A stretch of 64,000 nucleotides of DNA from Micromussa lordhowensis. Taxonomy: Eukaryota > Cnidaria > Anthozoa > Scleractinia > Lobophylliidae. Each line of letters opens with the position of its first letter. The stretch's first letter is position 1. The stretch lies in NCBI GenBank assembly GCA_964020085.1, contig OZ026597.1:23113221-23177220 (forward strand). The letters are read 5' to 3'. The translations under genes and the position numbers were made by a program. The notes under the pieces were generated by a model. The model was not told where the DNA came from. It searched no databases and worked only from the letters and a program-made list of their open reading frames with translations. Positions 45,205 to 56,814 of this stretch are shown here, in pieces.

Positions 45205-48200
45205 GTGTGTAGTATCGCTGTATATTTTTACTTGTTGTTTGTATTTTGACTTGCCCTACGGGCTCATCAAACTACTGCACAACTCGTTAAAATATACAGT
45301 GATATTACACACCAAAACGTCTAATAAGATATATGTACTGTATGTTGAACCTGAAGCATTGGTTACACATACACGTAGTCGACCACTGCATGCAGTCTAC
45401 ATGTACATGTATGGCAGTGTCATGTGAGGTACATGTACATGGCAAGCACAAACCTAGATTTACCCATTACCGCTCTCACCTCACAGATGAAGACATCCAT
45501 TATCCTAAATGCTGCATTCAAAGGAAATACGGATGCACACAGAGTCAAGAACCATGACGAAGCATACATAGCTGTGTCAAATCCCTGGTAACAAAGGAAA
45601 GTAACTATTTTATTACTATCTACTGATTGTGACATGAGGATAACATAACCTCAGAAACAGTGTGACAGACTCAATGAGAATGCCACACAATACATATCAT
45701 GTCACCTTATCAAGTAAAAATAGTTATTACAAAATAATCCAAAGCAAATACGCACGCTGATTGGTTTAAAACCGTGTTTCTACAACTCCATAGAAACACA
45801 GAACTAGCACGAGCTGTTGACATAATGATGGCGCGAACAAAGAGAATTTACATTTTGATGATCGATGTAAACAAGGTGTTTTTCTTTTTCTTCATCGCGG
45901 TATTTTCTAAAAGAAATAGAAACATGTTCTCTGTGTTCCTATTGAGTTATAGAAACACTCATGAAAGTTTGGGAGAACTCGAAAAAGCTATGGAAACACT
46001 CGCCTGCAGCTCATGTTCCCACAGCATTTCTTGTTCTCCCAAACTTTCACTCGTGTTTCTATAACTCGATAGAAACACGGCACATGTTTTCTATTTCTTA
46101 ATTAGAAGTAATGAAATGAGGTAATAAAACAAAAAAGAATATTGTACATGTATAAACAATGTTTAGAGGGGAATTCACATCAGCCCTTGGTATTCATGCC
46201 AGTCCCCTTAATTCAGGTCCATTTGGAATTTGGAAATGTTGTTCTTTTAGGGAGAAGGAACATGGGAGTACTGATTCAGAGAAAACCCTAGAGCAAAAAG
46301 TGACAGAAAACTCAATCCACATAGGGCAGTCATGCTGGAATCAAACCCAGACCACTCTCACAACTGTTCCAATGCTGTTCTCCTCATCCCCGCTCCCAAT
46401 TAGAATGTACACATGTGTACATGTACATGTAATTACCTGGGCTTGAAAATGTGAGAACAACAAAGGCAGACTTTCCTTGAAGGGAAAAAGAAACCACTGG
46501 TTAGCATTTGAAATTTGGTGGAGTGACACTGTATGACAGGAATTAAAACTACTTTTTTGTTGGATGGGATTATTAAGAGCCACCAAGTAGTTACATGTAG
46601 CAATTATTGTGTGAGGAATGCCAATGCATGTACACTGTACATGAAGGTTAACTATTAAATATTTGGAATGATAGTACTGGTTGAAACAGTGCACAGTGAT
46701 AGTGTCTTTTGCTTTCGCAGTTACTTGTACACTGCAACTCTCAATAAGTTCTGATCATTAATCAATGATTGGGTAATTTACTTCATGAATACATGACAAG
46801 TGAATTAACATTACTTGACAGCCACTGAGCAGATTTCATACCTGCAACATGCTTTCCAGCTGAAATATGCATAGTCCAAGTTCTGCCATTGTTGGTTTAA
46901 AGATCTCTCTCATTCTATAATCCTGCATGAGCTTTACAAATACGCAAAATGCATCTTCCTCAGGCATCTATTACAAAGGAAAAAAAAATACCATATCCCC
47001 AAATAAAGTTAAATTATACCTGTCCAGTAAATTGTCCTTCATTAATTACATGTATCATACCTGCATTAGCAATATGCCAACAATGAATGCACTTCCTTGA
47101 CAATATCCTACTTCCTTATCCCAGATGGAGTATGCCTGGATTAAACAATTATCAAAAGACAACAGTCTGAGTAATACAATGGCTAATCACAATAATACAT
47201 ACATGTACAGTACTGTATATTACATGTACACAGTGAAGTGGATATAAATACCTCTTACTGACCGAGTTTGAGGGCCGTACTGTAAGTTAAGGACCATTTT
47301 TTCCTCATCGATTTATGATTTATGGCCCAAGCGCGAAGCACGCGGGCCATAAATCAAAGGAGAAAAACGAGGATCCGTAACTTACAGTACAGACCGACAA
47401 AACGAGGTTAGTAAGATATTTATTATATCTCTACTGTGTGTCTGACGTGGGTTCGGGAACGATTTCTATTCACATGGAATGGCTTCAAATTTCTGATGCA
47501 CCTCGAAAGCAAAACAAGTTAATTTAAGAAAAAAAACGCATAATGTTGGAAAATTTCAAAAAATCTGTTTATAAGCTATGCTTTTTCCATACCTTGATAC
47601 ATGCATGGAATTAATTTTTTCCCATACATACATTTGTACGGATCATTTTCGCAGCAAATCAGTGCTCCAAGCTCAAGTTTTTCAGAGGTCGCCTTTTCGC
47701 GACCTCCCTCTGTAAAATTACGATAAATTTGGACGCCAAAATCAAATCGTTTTCAAAGAAGGACATTTCATGCCACTTTACATGGGGTTAGTACCACTGA
47801 CCAGAACGAGTCCACATTGAAATTGTTCGAAGAACGTTACGACGATGTTAGTTTTCGTTTTCAACTAGTTTTTCTTGTTGAACAGTCTTATTTACCGTTC
47901 AGGAAAGTAAATAAAAGAATAAAGAAACAGTAAGAAAGACAAGCATACTTTACAAAAATTGTGATTAAATTCGTTTGGCTTAGTGATTATATTGGAAAAA
48001 ACCCTGTTGATGAACAATCAACCTTTTCTACTGCACCAGTCGCCAAATTGGCGACCTGCTCGTAAAATTTAGTCGCCAAATTATTTTTTCACTCGCCATG
48101 GTGACCAAAACAGTCGCAGCTTGGAGTGCTGCAAATAGCCACCGCCTCGTTGCAAAAAGCATTCAATTTTTCCCTAAAAAATATTGTGCAATTCGCATAA

Positions 48201-51200
48201 TCCGTGCATAATTTGCTGAAAACAAAAACGCATAATCCTGGAAGCCCTGTTATTATGGTGAAACTCAAATGTAAATACTTGTACATGAACCATCTACACC
48301 AGTGCTTAACCTACAGTACCTGTTCAACAGTTTAAAGGGCCTAATTTTATACTGGGTCAGACATGCTGGTAGTGATCATTCAGTTTTACCTTAATCACAT
48401 TAAAAAGAGTTCCTTGTCCAATGCCATCTTTATCTTTAAAGAAGGAATGATCAGGAAATGTTCTAGCAATATCCCGTTTAATCATCCTTTCGCAGGCTGA
48501 ATTACTCTACAAACAAAGAGGTATTTCAAGAATAATTATTATAATTATTTAAACTTGCACTTCATGACCACCATATTGTGTACAGTGTACAATTATTCTA
48601 TTAATGACAACCCATAAAAGTTTACAGACCACATATACTGCCGAGCAAATGAAATACAAGTCATTAGTATGGTACATGTATATTTATGCTCTAAAATTAC
48701 CTTAATGAGCTGAGGATACTGATCTCTAAGAGGAAACTCCCTTGCCTCACAAAGCAGCTGCCACACCATTCCACGCAGAGCATTGGGAACACCTCTCCTG
48801 ACCATGTCTCTTACAAACTTGGGTTTCTTCCGTTGAGCATCAGACCAATTGCCGATGAGTTGTCCCCACTGATGATAGGTGTCTGCTTCCCCACACACTT
48901 CGTCATAATTTTCAGGTGTTTCTGGAGAGTCACTTGTAGTATCTATGGAATTGCTTCCCATGCTGCATGTTGACCACCTCTTGCTGCCAAGCCCCAGAGA
49001 TGGAGAATCTGGTATTGTTGTCAGTGCCTTAGAATCACTGCTTAACAGCCTGATTGACAAAAAAAGTACAGTCAATTTCATTTTTTTTTTGTGCATTAGT
49101 ACCAGTACGTACAGAGGAAGGGGTAATGTACATGTACAAGTACATTGAAACAAATAATGAATATTACATGAAAAACTGCTCAAATCAAGTACTGTTTTGG
49201 TTTACACATTCAAATGATGTGCTATAGTTCCTGCATCATTTGTTTTAAAGAGAATAATACCAGAAAGAGAGCAAGGGCTTTTCTGAAACAAGTACAGTAT
49301 ACAGCTTTGTGATGTTAACAGTCAAGGAAGTAATGCAGGTGTAATGCAGCTCCCTAATTCTCAACCATTGTTATATAGCCAGAATTTAGCTGAATCTACA
49401 GTAAATTTTGCACTCTCATTGGTTGATTTTAAGTCATATGGCAATGGCTTTATGTAAATCTACATGAAGCCTTGTGGGCAACGAATTACCATCAAGCAAT
49501 TGCAATTGATTTTCCACTAACCAGAGCCTGAGAGCTCAAGGTAACTGTACTTTGACTTATTATTAATACTGTACAATAAACTGAAGCTACATGTACATGT
49601 ACATGCATTGCACAGTGTATATAACAAAATACTCAAAATTACTGGTCCCTTGAGGAAAGAGTTTATTTTGTTTTCCCTCTCGATTTATCTCAATGTTCTT
49701 CCAGATGAAGCCAAGGGAAACATCCAGATTCAAGAAAAAACAAACTAACTGTTTTCCTCAGGAGCAGTAATTAAGACGGTGTACATGTATATGTCCTGTA
49801 AATACTAGCCCTTCCACTGTGAAGAATGATCTTTATTAATAACCACTGGAATAATTAATTTTAGTAAACATAACCCCACACAAGTATGCACCGTAGAACT
49901 GTTTTTAGTTAGGCTACAAACCAATATTTGTTTCTTGATAACAGAAAATGGCTGTACAGCATATTGACATACAGTGTATTGTTTATACAAAGTCTTCTGC
50001 TACATAAAAACTAAACTAATAACTGAGTTTTCATTAGCAATGCTGGTGAAAGAGTCTGTGGAATATCTCCTGATATAATTACTGTCACATTTCTTCTTAA
50101 CGCAGGTATAGAAAAATATTAATCTCTCTAACAGGAAGAACACCATGCGTAAAGTTTGATTACAAGTCTGACAATTATTTTTTGATCCCAGACAGATTGA
50201 AATCAAAATGGAAAATGTTCATTACATGTATGTTACACTTAGCAAAGAGCACATGAATTATTTACATTTTGATTCTTCCACTCGAGCAGCAAGAAATTTA
50301 TATCTTCATTGTGACTGTTCTTCATTAACACCAAGGTTACTCACTAGCTAGGAGCAAAGTCTTCTATTGACAAGGTACAGTGAATCTGAGTTTCTGATCT
50401 ACTTTGTTACTGATTTGTTACTGTACATATGCTTATCCTCTTCTTACAATGTACAATGTAGAATAAGAAAACAACAATCAGCAGAAACCAAATTCGGCTA
50501 AACAAAACAACTGGAGGAAACTTTAACATGATCTGTAATGTCATATTCAATTTCAAATTCAAAGATCTGGTAGTCAAAGAATTTTAAATTTCTTATCACA
50601 CCTAACTTTTTTGTTGTGTAAAGAAGTATATGTATCTTTGTTGTCAAATGAAAGTGAAAAGCCAACACAAAAGCAATGAAGACAATATGATGCACGATAC
50701 TGATGAAGATTACAGAAATTGAAGCCTCGAACAAACAGCTTTATGAGACTTTTAAAGTAATTGCTTTATTCAGTGAAGCAGCTGAAAGGAAGTCACAATG
50801 AAATGAGCATTTTCCAAATTGCTTGTCTTGTTTGTCAAGTACAAGTACATTGTAATCAATACATAATGTAAATGTAGCTTGACATGTTGATTAAAATGTG
50901 GTTTAGGCACTGTCAAGATGAAGGAGTATTTGGGGACCAGTAACAAGGCAACAAATTAATATTACAGGTAGATATTAAGCATGAGATGCATGGTGAAAAG
51001 AAGAACTCTTAAAACACTTAACTGCAAACCAATTGTGAACATTCAATCTAATATTGTAGGCTAGAAATAATAAATAATGCCAAAATTATAATGTCCCAAC
51101 TATTCATTCAAAAACGTGTAGGAGAGGTCTGCTAATTAATTGTTTTACATTTATCTTTCTGGTGATACATGTACTCCTTTGTTAATTTCCTGCTGGGTAT

Positions 51201-53606
51201 TACATGTAATTTTTGCAATTTTAAGGAATTTGCATTTAATTTGTATTACAACCTTTTACTTTATAAATTAATAATTTGTATTTTTTATGCTGCAATGCAA
51301 ACAGATGAAACAACAAGCTGAGAAGTAAAGCATGGTAATCAGTCACTCTCATACAATTACATCTTGCCTGGAAGTGTTGCTAATAGAACCTTCAGACGTT
51401 CCTTTTCTTTAAATTTTTTAGCAGCTAAACCTGTAGTGGTACAGTACCAAGAGCAATTTTATCATTTTAGTTCTAAAGCTTTAGTTTGTTATTTCATCAT
51501 TTTTTTGTCTACAACAAGCGGGTGACCCCCCATGGTGACGATGACTACGGCTTAACTTTAAGCACTCGTCGCCTACAGGACATTGCCATTTTAGAATGAT
51601 AATTAGTTAGTTTATTATTGTTATTTTTATTTTCTCTTATATTTTCCTCGGCACATTAGCATGGATATTTTGCTAGGGGCCTAATCAGTCTCATCAACCC
51701 GAGTTGAAATAAACATACATACAGCAGAAGAAAAGTGCATTGTACGAAAAAAGCCATAGGATGTGCATACTGCAATTCATATAGACTCAGGAGGACATGT
51801 ACATGTACTAAAAACAAATTTATGACTTGTGGCTGTTAAATGTACACCCCAATGCAGGGTTGTAGCTAAGAAAATAGTCTCCCGGTTTGAGATTTTCATA
51901 AGCCTGGGATGCGCGGCTACCAAGCTTCGCGTTTACAAGATGGCTGACGCAGTACAAGGAAAGAGAACATGATAAACAAGTGCTCAAAATTTTTTTTTCA
52001 ATTTCTTTACTCATTAGAGTGGCGCTGATACTCAAGGTACTCAGAAATTTATTCAAAGCTTTTCATTTAGTTGATTCAGACGGCTCGATATGGTTCAGAT
52101 ATCAAATGATTGTACGTGCGCAATCTAAAAACCGTTCGTTGTTCTTTACCGAGTGATCGCTTGCCAAAATACAGCCGGTGATCACCTCTTTCTCAGCCGG
52201 CAATTTAGCCGGCAGCCGGCGCTTAGTGACAACCCTGCCAATGGAGTACAGGGGTACTTACCATTTACATGGGAAAACTGGAAATTCCAGTTGGAAAATC
52301 AAATGGTTCACGCCATTCTGTTTGGGAAGCTTTAGAAAATATGGGCTGTGATTTGAGCTGATGCTACTTTTCTGCTCTTTTTAGTCTCTCTAGCTGATCA
52401 ATTTGGATATACTTTATAGCGATTCCCTCTCCTGCAACGTTGCATTTAAGTGTTAAATGTTTATGCCGGAAATTTCCAACTGGATGGTTTTTGTAAATGG
52501 TAAGCCCCCCATGTATTTGATTTGATTTTGGTTCATCATAGTTTCTTTCATTTGTTTATAATTAATTTAACCCACATTAAACTTGAATCAGCTGGGAAAT
52601 CACAAACAAGAGCCTGTATGTTTGGCAGGACAGTGTGTCACCCTAGTGCAGCTTCACCACCATGTAAAATCATCAGAATATGTGAAATTTGAACCTGAAG
52701 TGTCTCTTGAAAGTAGTCCATTCAAATAAAGAATGTGAAGTCAAGTGGTACACATGTATACAATGTACATGTTGTAGGTCAAAATGAAATTCAGGTTAAA
52801 ATGATTTTAACCTAGTTTGATTCTCAATTTCCTTTGTCTTCGTACTCTAATTATTCATGATCCATGAATAGTTAGTGTTAAGAGAAAAAGAAATTTCATT
52901 TTAACCTGAATTTCATTTTGACCTACAGACTTGTACAACATACATGTACAGTCCTGTAAAGGACATCCAATCCCATGCAATCATTCATTCTCTTAATCCA
53001 TGTACGCATGTAGCTTTGTTGACATTTGCACACGGCATAATAAAAGCTTTAAGGGGTTAAAAGAACACTACAGTGAGAGAATATACAGGAAATTGCGTCA
53101 TAAAAACAATCTCGCCCAAGATTCTCAGCCTCTTATTGTTGAACAAATATTAAACAAAACAATATAATAGGACTTTCATTGTATGCTTAATGAAAGTGAA
53201 TGAATGAACTCTTGATCAGGGGATAAATTATGCATCGCAGAAGTACTGCTTTCGATATTTGGGGTTGTGTAGAAGTATACATGCACTAGTCAAAGCAGCA
53301 ACAACCTTACCTTTTATAAACCCAACCATTTCTGCACCGAATAAAGAAAACCAACGAAAACGTTATCTAATTTTTAATCAGTCTAGTCTATTAAGGGCAA
53401 CATAGGTACCACACGTTTTAATGTCCTCGCACCCGAGACGGAACCTTGATTATGTTCCTGAATATTCGATAAACTCACCTATTTTGCTCCTCCAACTTAG
53501 CGACAAGTTCGTCTACCGACTTTGTTCGCGACTTCGAGCGCGGCGGCGGTTTTAAGCTGTCTTGACTACTTCCATCCTCCGAATCTCCATTAAAATTGCT
53601 GGCCAT
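41600..53606 (-). CDS. EVI5L-like: EVI5-like TBC-domain Rab GTPase-activating protein, 14 exons, complete
   Basis: Exons (minus): 53479-53606, 48701-49049, 48390-48506, 47061-47135, 46842-46967, 46437-46475, 45480-45584, 44488-44577, 44291-44388, 43923-44037, 43241-43273, 42602-42742, 42016-42186, 41600-41725. All borders are GT-AG and phases match; total 1713 nt, 570 residues. The N-terminus is Ser-rich. The TBC domain (about 115-340) holds the arginine finger in KRDIARTFPDH (Arg174), the glutamine finger in GYCQGSAF (Gln211) and MYASSWFLTL. A coiled coil (about 376-535) includes ANLADRLIQGQITRAQEQEE, a hallmark of EVI5/EVI5L. The family stimulates GTP hydrolysis by Rab11/Rab35-type GTPases in endosome recycling and cytokinesis. 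The coiled coil is shorter than in vertebrates (about 800 residues in total). Introns hold several foldback elements. Confidence 0.93.
43804..43862. repeat. Perfect 59 bp palindrome (29 bp arms, 1 bp loop)
   Basis: CAGATTATTGATCTATTCGT... reads identically on both strands with a single central base at 43833. It lies between exons 10 and 11 of the EVI5-like gene. No target duplication is apparent. Confidence 0.95.
44795..44975 (+). mobile_element. Degenerate non-LTR retrotransposon C-terminal fragment
   Basis: The plus strand encodes RPKPTWRRSVEKELRE followed by DGQQWTTL, the conserved C-terminal end of many LINE-type polymerases, preceded by frameshifted sequence (ARG/ISP-like RRRPKP). Antisense inside an EVI5-like intron. 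Confidence 0.55.
45189..45328. mobile_element. Foldback element, 140 bp with about 40 bp arms
   Basis: CTTATTAGACGTTTTGGTGT at the left is repeated inverted at the right (ACACCAAAACGTCTAATAAG); the arms continue to about 40 bp with few mismatches. Intronic in the EVI5-like gene. Confidence 0.8.
45726..46085. repeat. Dispersed repeat, copy also at 13089-13345
   Basis: Closely similar to 13089-13345. The right half contains an inverted continuation (CATGAAAGTTTGGGAG and CTCCCAAACTTTCACT), so it is probably a foldback family with the full element here and a truncated copy at 13 kb. Confidence 0.75.
47258..47412. mobile_element. Foldback element, about 155 bp
   Basis: The left half (TACTGACCGAGTTTGAGGGC, CTGTAAGTTA, TTTATGGCCC) is mirrored in the right half (GGGCCATAAA, TAACTTACAG, AACGAGGTTAGTA). 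Intronic in the EVI5-like gene. Confidence 0.75.
51515..51725 (+). mobile_element. Possible 3' end of a non-LTR retrotransposon
   Basis: The sequence ends GTTGAAATAAACATACATACA, a simple-repeat tail after an AATAAA, as at LINE 3' ends. No coding part remains. Antisense in intron 1 of the EVI5-like gene. Confidence 0.4.
52775..52925. mobile_element. MITE, 151 bp with about 32 bp inverted repeats
   Basis: TAGGTCAAAATGAAATTCAG at the left and its exact complement ending TTTGACCTA at the right. Intron 1 of the EVI5-like gene. Confidence 0.85.
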
Positions 53607-54500
53607 AGTGACAATTGCAGCAGTTTATAAGGCAACTTCCTCGGTAAACCGAGGTAGCTGCCATGAACTTGAATTACGAGCCGTGAAGGTGACAGTCACA
53701 GGCGATACCCTGGCTGACAGTAGATGAAACTTTAGCAGGTCACATTTTCAAAATAGACTGGATCGTTCCCTCAGTTAACGAATTATAAATCTTGGCTGGA
53801 CGAAATACTTGTGAAATACTAAATAAATGAGTCACCAAGAGGCCACGAAAGGTCAACCAGGCTTCACAACAGATATATTGAACGAAAGAACGAGAAAGTC
53901 GAAGGATAACTTCGGACAGCGTTACACCTTGACAGCGGATTTCTAACACAAAAACAACTTTTAGACCACTCGGGCTCAGTCTCTCTGTCAAACTCGGGCC
54001 CAGTCTCTGTGAAGTCCGTTCCAGGGGCCCAAATCTCCCAAACCGATGAAGTAACACAGAATTACTTTCGATTACTTACTTGGCTTGTGGTTAAGAATAT
54101 TCCTCCCAAGAAATTGGATGCTTTTAATTTCTATAAAATTATTTTGTTCTTTGTTTATTTTCCTTTATTGATGAGTTTATTTTTTTCCTCCTTTTCTGAT
54201 AGTTATAATGATGTTTTTCAACTAGTAGCAACGAACGACTTCCGTCAATGGCAAGGCGGCACTCTGAAACTGACAGGCCTAGTATTTACGGCAGTTGGTC
54301 ACACACACACACACACTCTTTACCTATATTTTCGCTGAATGTCACGTAGAAGTATATAATGTTGCTTTCATTTTTACTTCCGGGATATCAAAGGCAAGGA
54401 GATTAAGAGTGTGTCCACGAGAGCACCAGGCAGGTCTGCTACATGCCATCTCACCGATTTGTATGAAACTTAGCCAGTATATTGGGTCTACCCCAAAACT
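53607..54500. other. Upstream of the EVI5-like gene, promoter region, no gene seen
   Basis: Must contain the 5' UTR and promoter of the minus-strand EVI5-like gene, but I see no definite TATA box or initiator. A (CA)n tract lies at 54300-54317. Confidence 0.45.
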
Positions 54501-55720
54501 CAGAAAGACACATTGGTTTCGGGTTTGGATCTTTCAGGGGAGGGGGTAGGTCACCCCCCTGGTTTTACTAGGTTTTTGTCAAGAAAATTGCCTCAATATA
54601 GCCAAAATGTATGAAGCTCTCAGAACAACCGTATTCAACCGATTGCTACCAAGCTTTGCACACATATTGGTATGTCTATAGTAAATGCAAGAACCAAGTG
54701 ACAGTCTATTTGATCAGCCGTTTGTCAATCAATGGACAGAAAAATGTGACTGTGTTTTTAGGCCTTCAAATATTTGACGATTTTGAGTTCAAATATCTCC
54801 CCTTGCCAAAAAGGTGTGACACTAATTTCAATGTCCCTTTGTCCATAGATCATTTATATTTAAAAAACAGTTAAAATATCTTTGGGCACTGCCGTATTTA
54901 TGCTTCGGATGCCACTTGAAAACTGCACCTAAAACAAGCTTACTTTAGCCTTATCAGTCATACAATGCTGGCAAAAGCGGCCAATAAAGAACTGAAATAA
55001 ATCGACATTCACAAGCTCGTTTAACAAGAAAACTGCACCAGAAGGAAAGTAAGGCTAAAAGATTTCGAGTTGAAGATTACGCGTTTTTAGAGATACGTGT
55101 CACCAAAAGATCGATACGTGTCACCAAAATATCGATAGTAAAATCGCAGTGTTGATTTGACGTTTGGTATTTTGAGACCTTGCTCACAAAATCAGCTATT
55201 GGATTTCGTACGGCATAAAACAGTTTTCAGTCGTTCATTCAACTGTTTATTATCAAGAGGTCCGAGGAAATGCCAAGAGGAGATTTCAGGGTCACAAGCG
55301 TACGCCGAGTTCTTGTTGATATAAGTACAACTGTACATTCCAGCTAGTGTGCAGCAACATAAACTTGCACAAGCTGAAAAGGACATTACGAGGAAATCTT
55401 CCATATGGCTAAAAACGAAAATGCACTTCTAACAAGTTCGTTAGTTCGGCAATGCATAATTCCAGTTAAAAAGACTACTGACAATTGTGTCATTTTTGTC
55501 ACTTACCAAGGCTTATTGACATCTAAAATTTCTACCCATAACTGGTGTTTGCATGCAGCGTGACACTTACGACCTGATAACCTTTCATGAGAATTCCATC
55601 CATTTCGCTAAGCAACGCTCTTAGAATGTCCTAGAAACCTCTAGAGTACATTTAGCTGATATGTGACCTGGTTTATCGCAGTTTCGCATTATTTTTATGC
55701 GATATGACTTTCTATGCCAC
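54500..55720 (+). repeat. Left arm of a long inverted repeat
   Basis: About 1.2 kb matches, in reverse complement, the window's last 1.6 kb (62400-64000). Recognisable paired blocks: 54519-54900 with 63600-64000, 54930-55250 with 63250-63590, 55310-55400 with 62620-62710, 55420-55465 with 62557-62600, and more weakly 55580-55700 with 62400-62540. Divergence is moderate, so the repeat is not new. The outer limit may lie left of 54500. Confidence 0.85.
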
Positions 55721-55764
55721 TCGCCAGTAAATATGCGCCAGCACTCTTCAAGTTGAGAGTTTTG

Positions 55765-56075
55765 TGGAGGTGCGATGGCCGCATGGTTACTGCGCTCAAC
55801 TCCGGAGCGAGCGGTCCGGGTTCGAGCCTTGGCCAGGGACATTGTGTTGTGTTCTTAGGCAAGACACTTTACCCCCACGGTGCCTCTCTCCACCCAGGTG
55901 TATAAATTGGTACCGGCGAATTTAATGCTGGGGGGTAACCCTGCGATGGACTGGCATCCCATCCAGGGGGGAGTAGAAATACTCCTAGTCGCTTCATGCC
56001 ACGGAAACCGGGATAAGCTCCGGCCTGATGAGCCACTTGGCTCGTATGCAGACTTTACCTACCTTACTCTTTTGA
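55765..56075 (+). repeat. tRNA-derived SINE
   Basis: The tRNA-like head has an A box (GATGGCCGCATGGTTACTG) and a B box (GGTTCGAGCC) at about 55773-55825. A body with CTTAGGCAAGACACTTTAC, GTATAAATTGGTACCGGCG and GATGGACTGGCATCCCATCC follows, ending CTTGGCTCGTATGCAGACTT. It sits at the inner edge of the left inverted-repeat arm. Polymerase III promoter elements appear intact. Confidence 0.85.
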
Positions 56076-56141
56076 GACAGCTGGTACACAGAAATATGCA
56101 CACGATGTCAAAGTACACAAACACGCGTTATGTCTACATTT

Positions 56142-56227
56142 GGGGTGTCAGTAAAACGCGGGGCCGGCCCCGGCCCCGGCCCCGGCCCCGGCCCCGACCC
56201 CGGCCCCGCGTTTTACTGACACCCCTA
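56142..56227. mobile_element. 86 bp inverted-repeat element filled with GGGGCC/GGCCCC hexamers
   Basis: The ends GGGGTGTCAGTAAAACGCGG and its complement flank about eight CCGGCC/GGCCCC units (one interrupted by GACCCC). TACATTT on both sides suggests a 7-8 bp target duplication. No coding capacity. Confidence 0.85.
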
Positions 56228-56814
56228 CATTTGTGTAATCAAAAGCACTCGAGCGACTCATTAAGAATGAAGAAGTTTACAGCAAATAATTTTCAAAAAC
56301 AGTTTTCTTTATTTCAACTGAGTTGATATTAGGTCTGTTCAATCCAAACCAGTTGGGTAAAATTTTTGCCGTAAGTTGTTATCATTAGCTTAAAATCTTA
56401 TCAGATCTAAAGTAATCACGCCTGGGAAATTTGCTACTAGTCCCTGTCAGTAAACGTGCTATAGGGGAAAAATACGGTACCCGATTGTTGCTGCCTGTTT
56501 GTTTGTTTTTTTGTCTTTTTTTTGTAAAGAAGTTTAGTAATAAACCGAACCACCATTTTCTCACTTTTTGTTGGATGTTTTGAAAACTGATCACCTGGAT
56601 TTATACTCGCGAACACTACACTGCATTGAGTAAATAATAATTTAGTAAGTAGTTTTAAATCCGCAGTAATAATTAGTCGGCGTTGATAAAATTTATTGCA
56701 ACATCACAAAACTAATAATTTACACTTCCTCCTTTGTGCACATCACAATATAGATGTGTGCGCACGCCTGAAAATAGCTCATATCAATTGTGCGCTCGTT
56801 TTGTACGAGTCGCA

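Noticed and set aside
48593..49183. A 196-codon minus frame taken as one exon
   Set aside because: Only 48701-49049 belongs to the EVI5-like gene; splice sites and homology end there, and the rest is read-through into introns.
53740..54057. A 105-codon minus frame upstream of the EVI5-like gene
   Set aside because: No domain, no conservation evidence, and repeat-like internal sequence.
55770..55835. A tRNA gene
   Set aside because: A and B boxes are present, but the sequence continues into a SINE body and does not fold as a full cloverleaf by eye.
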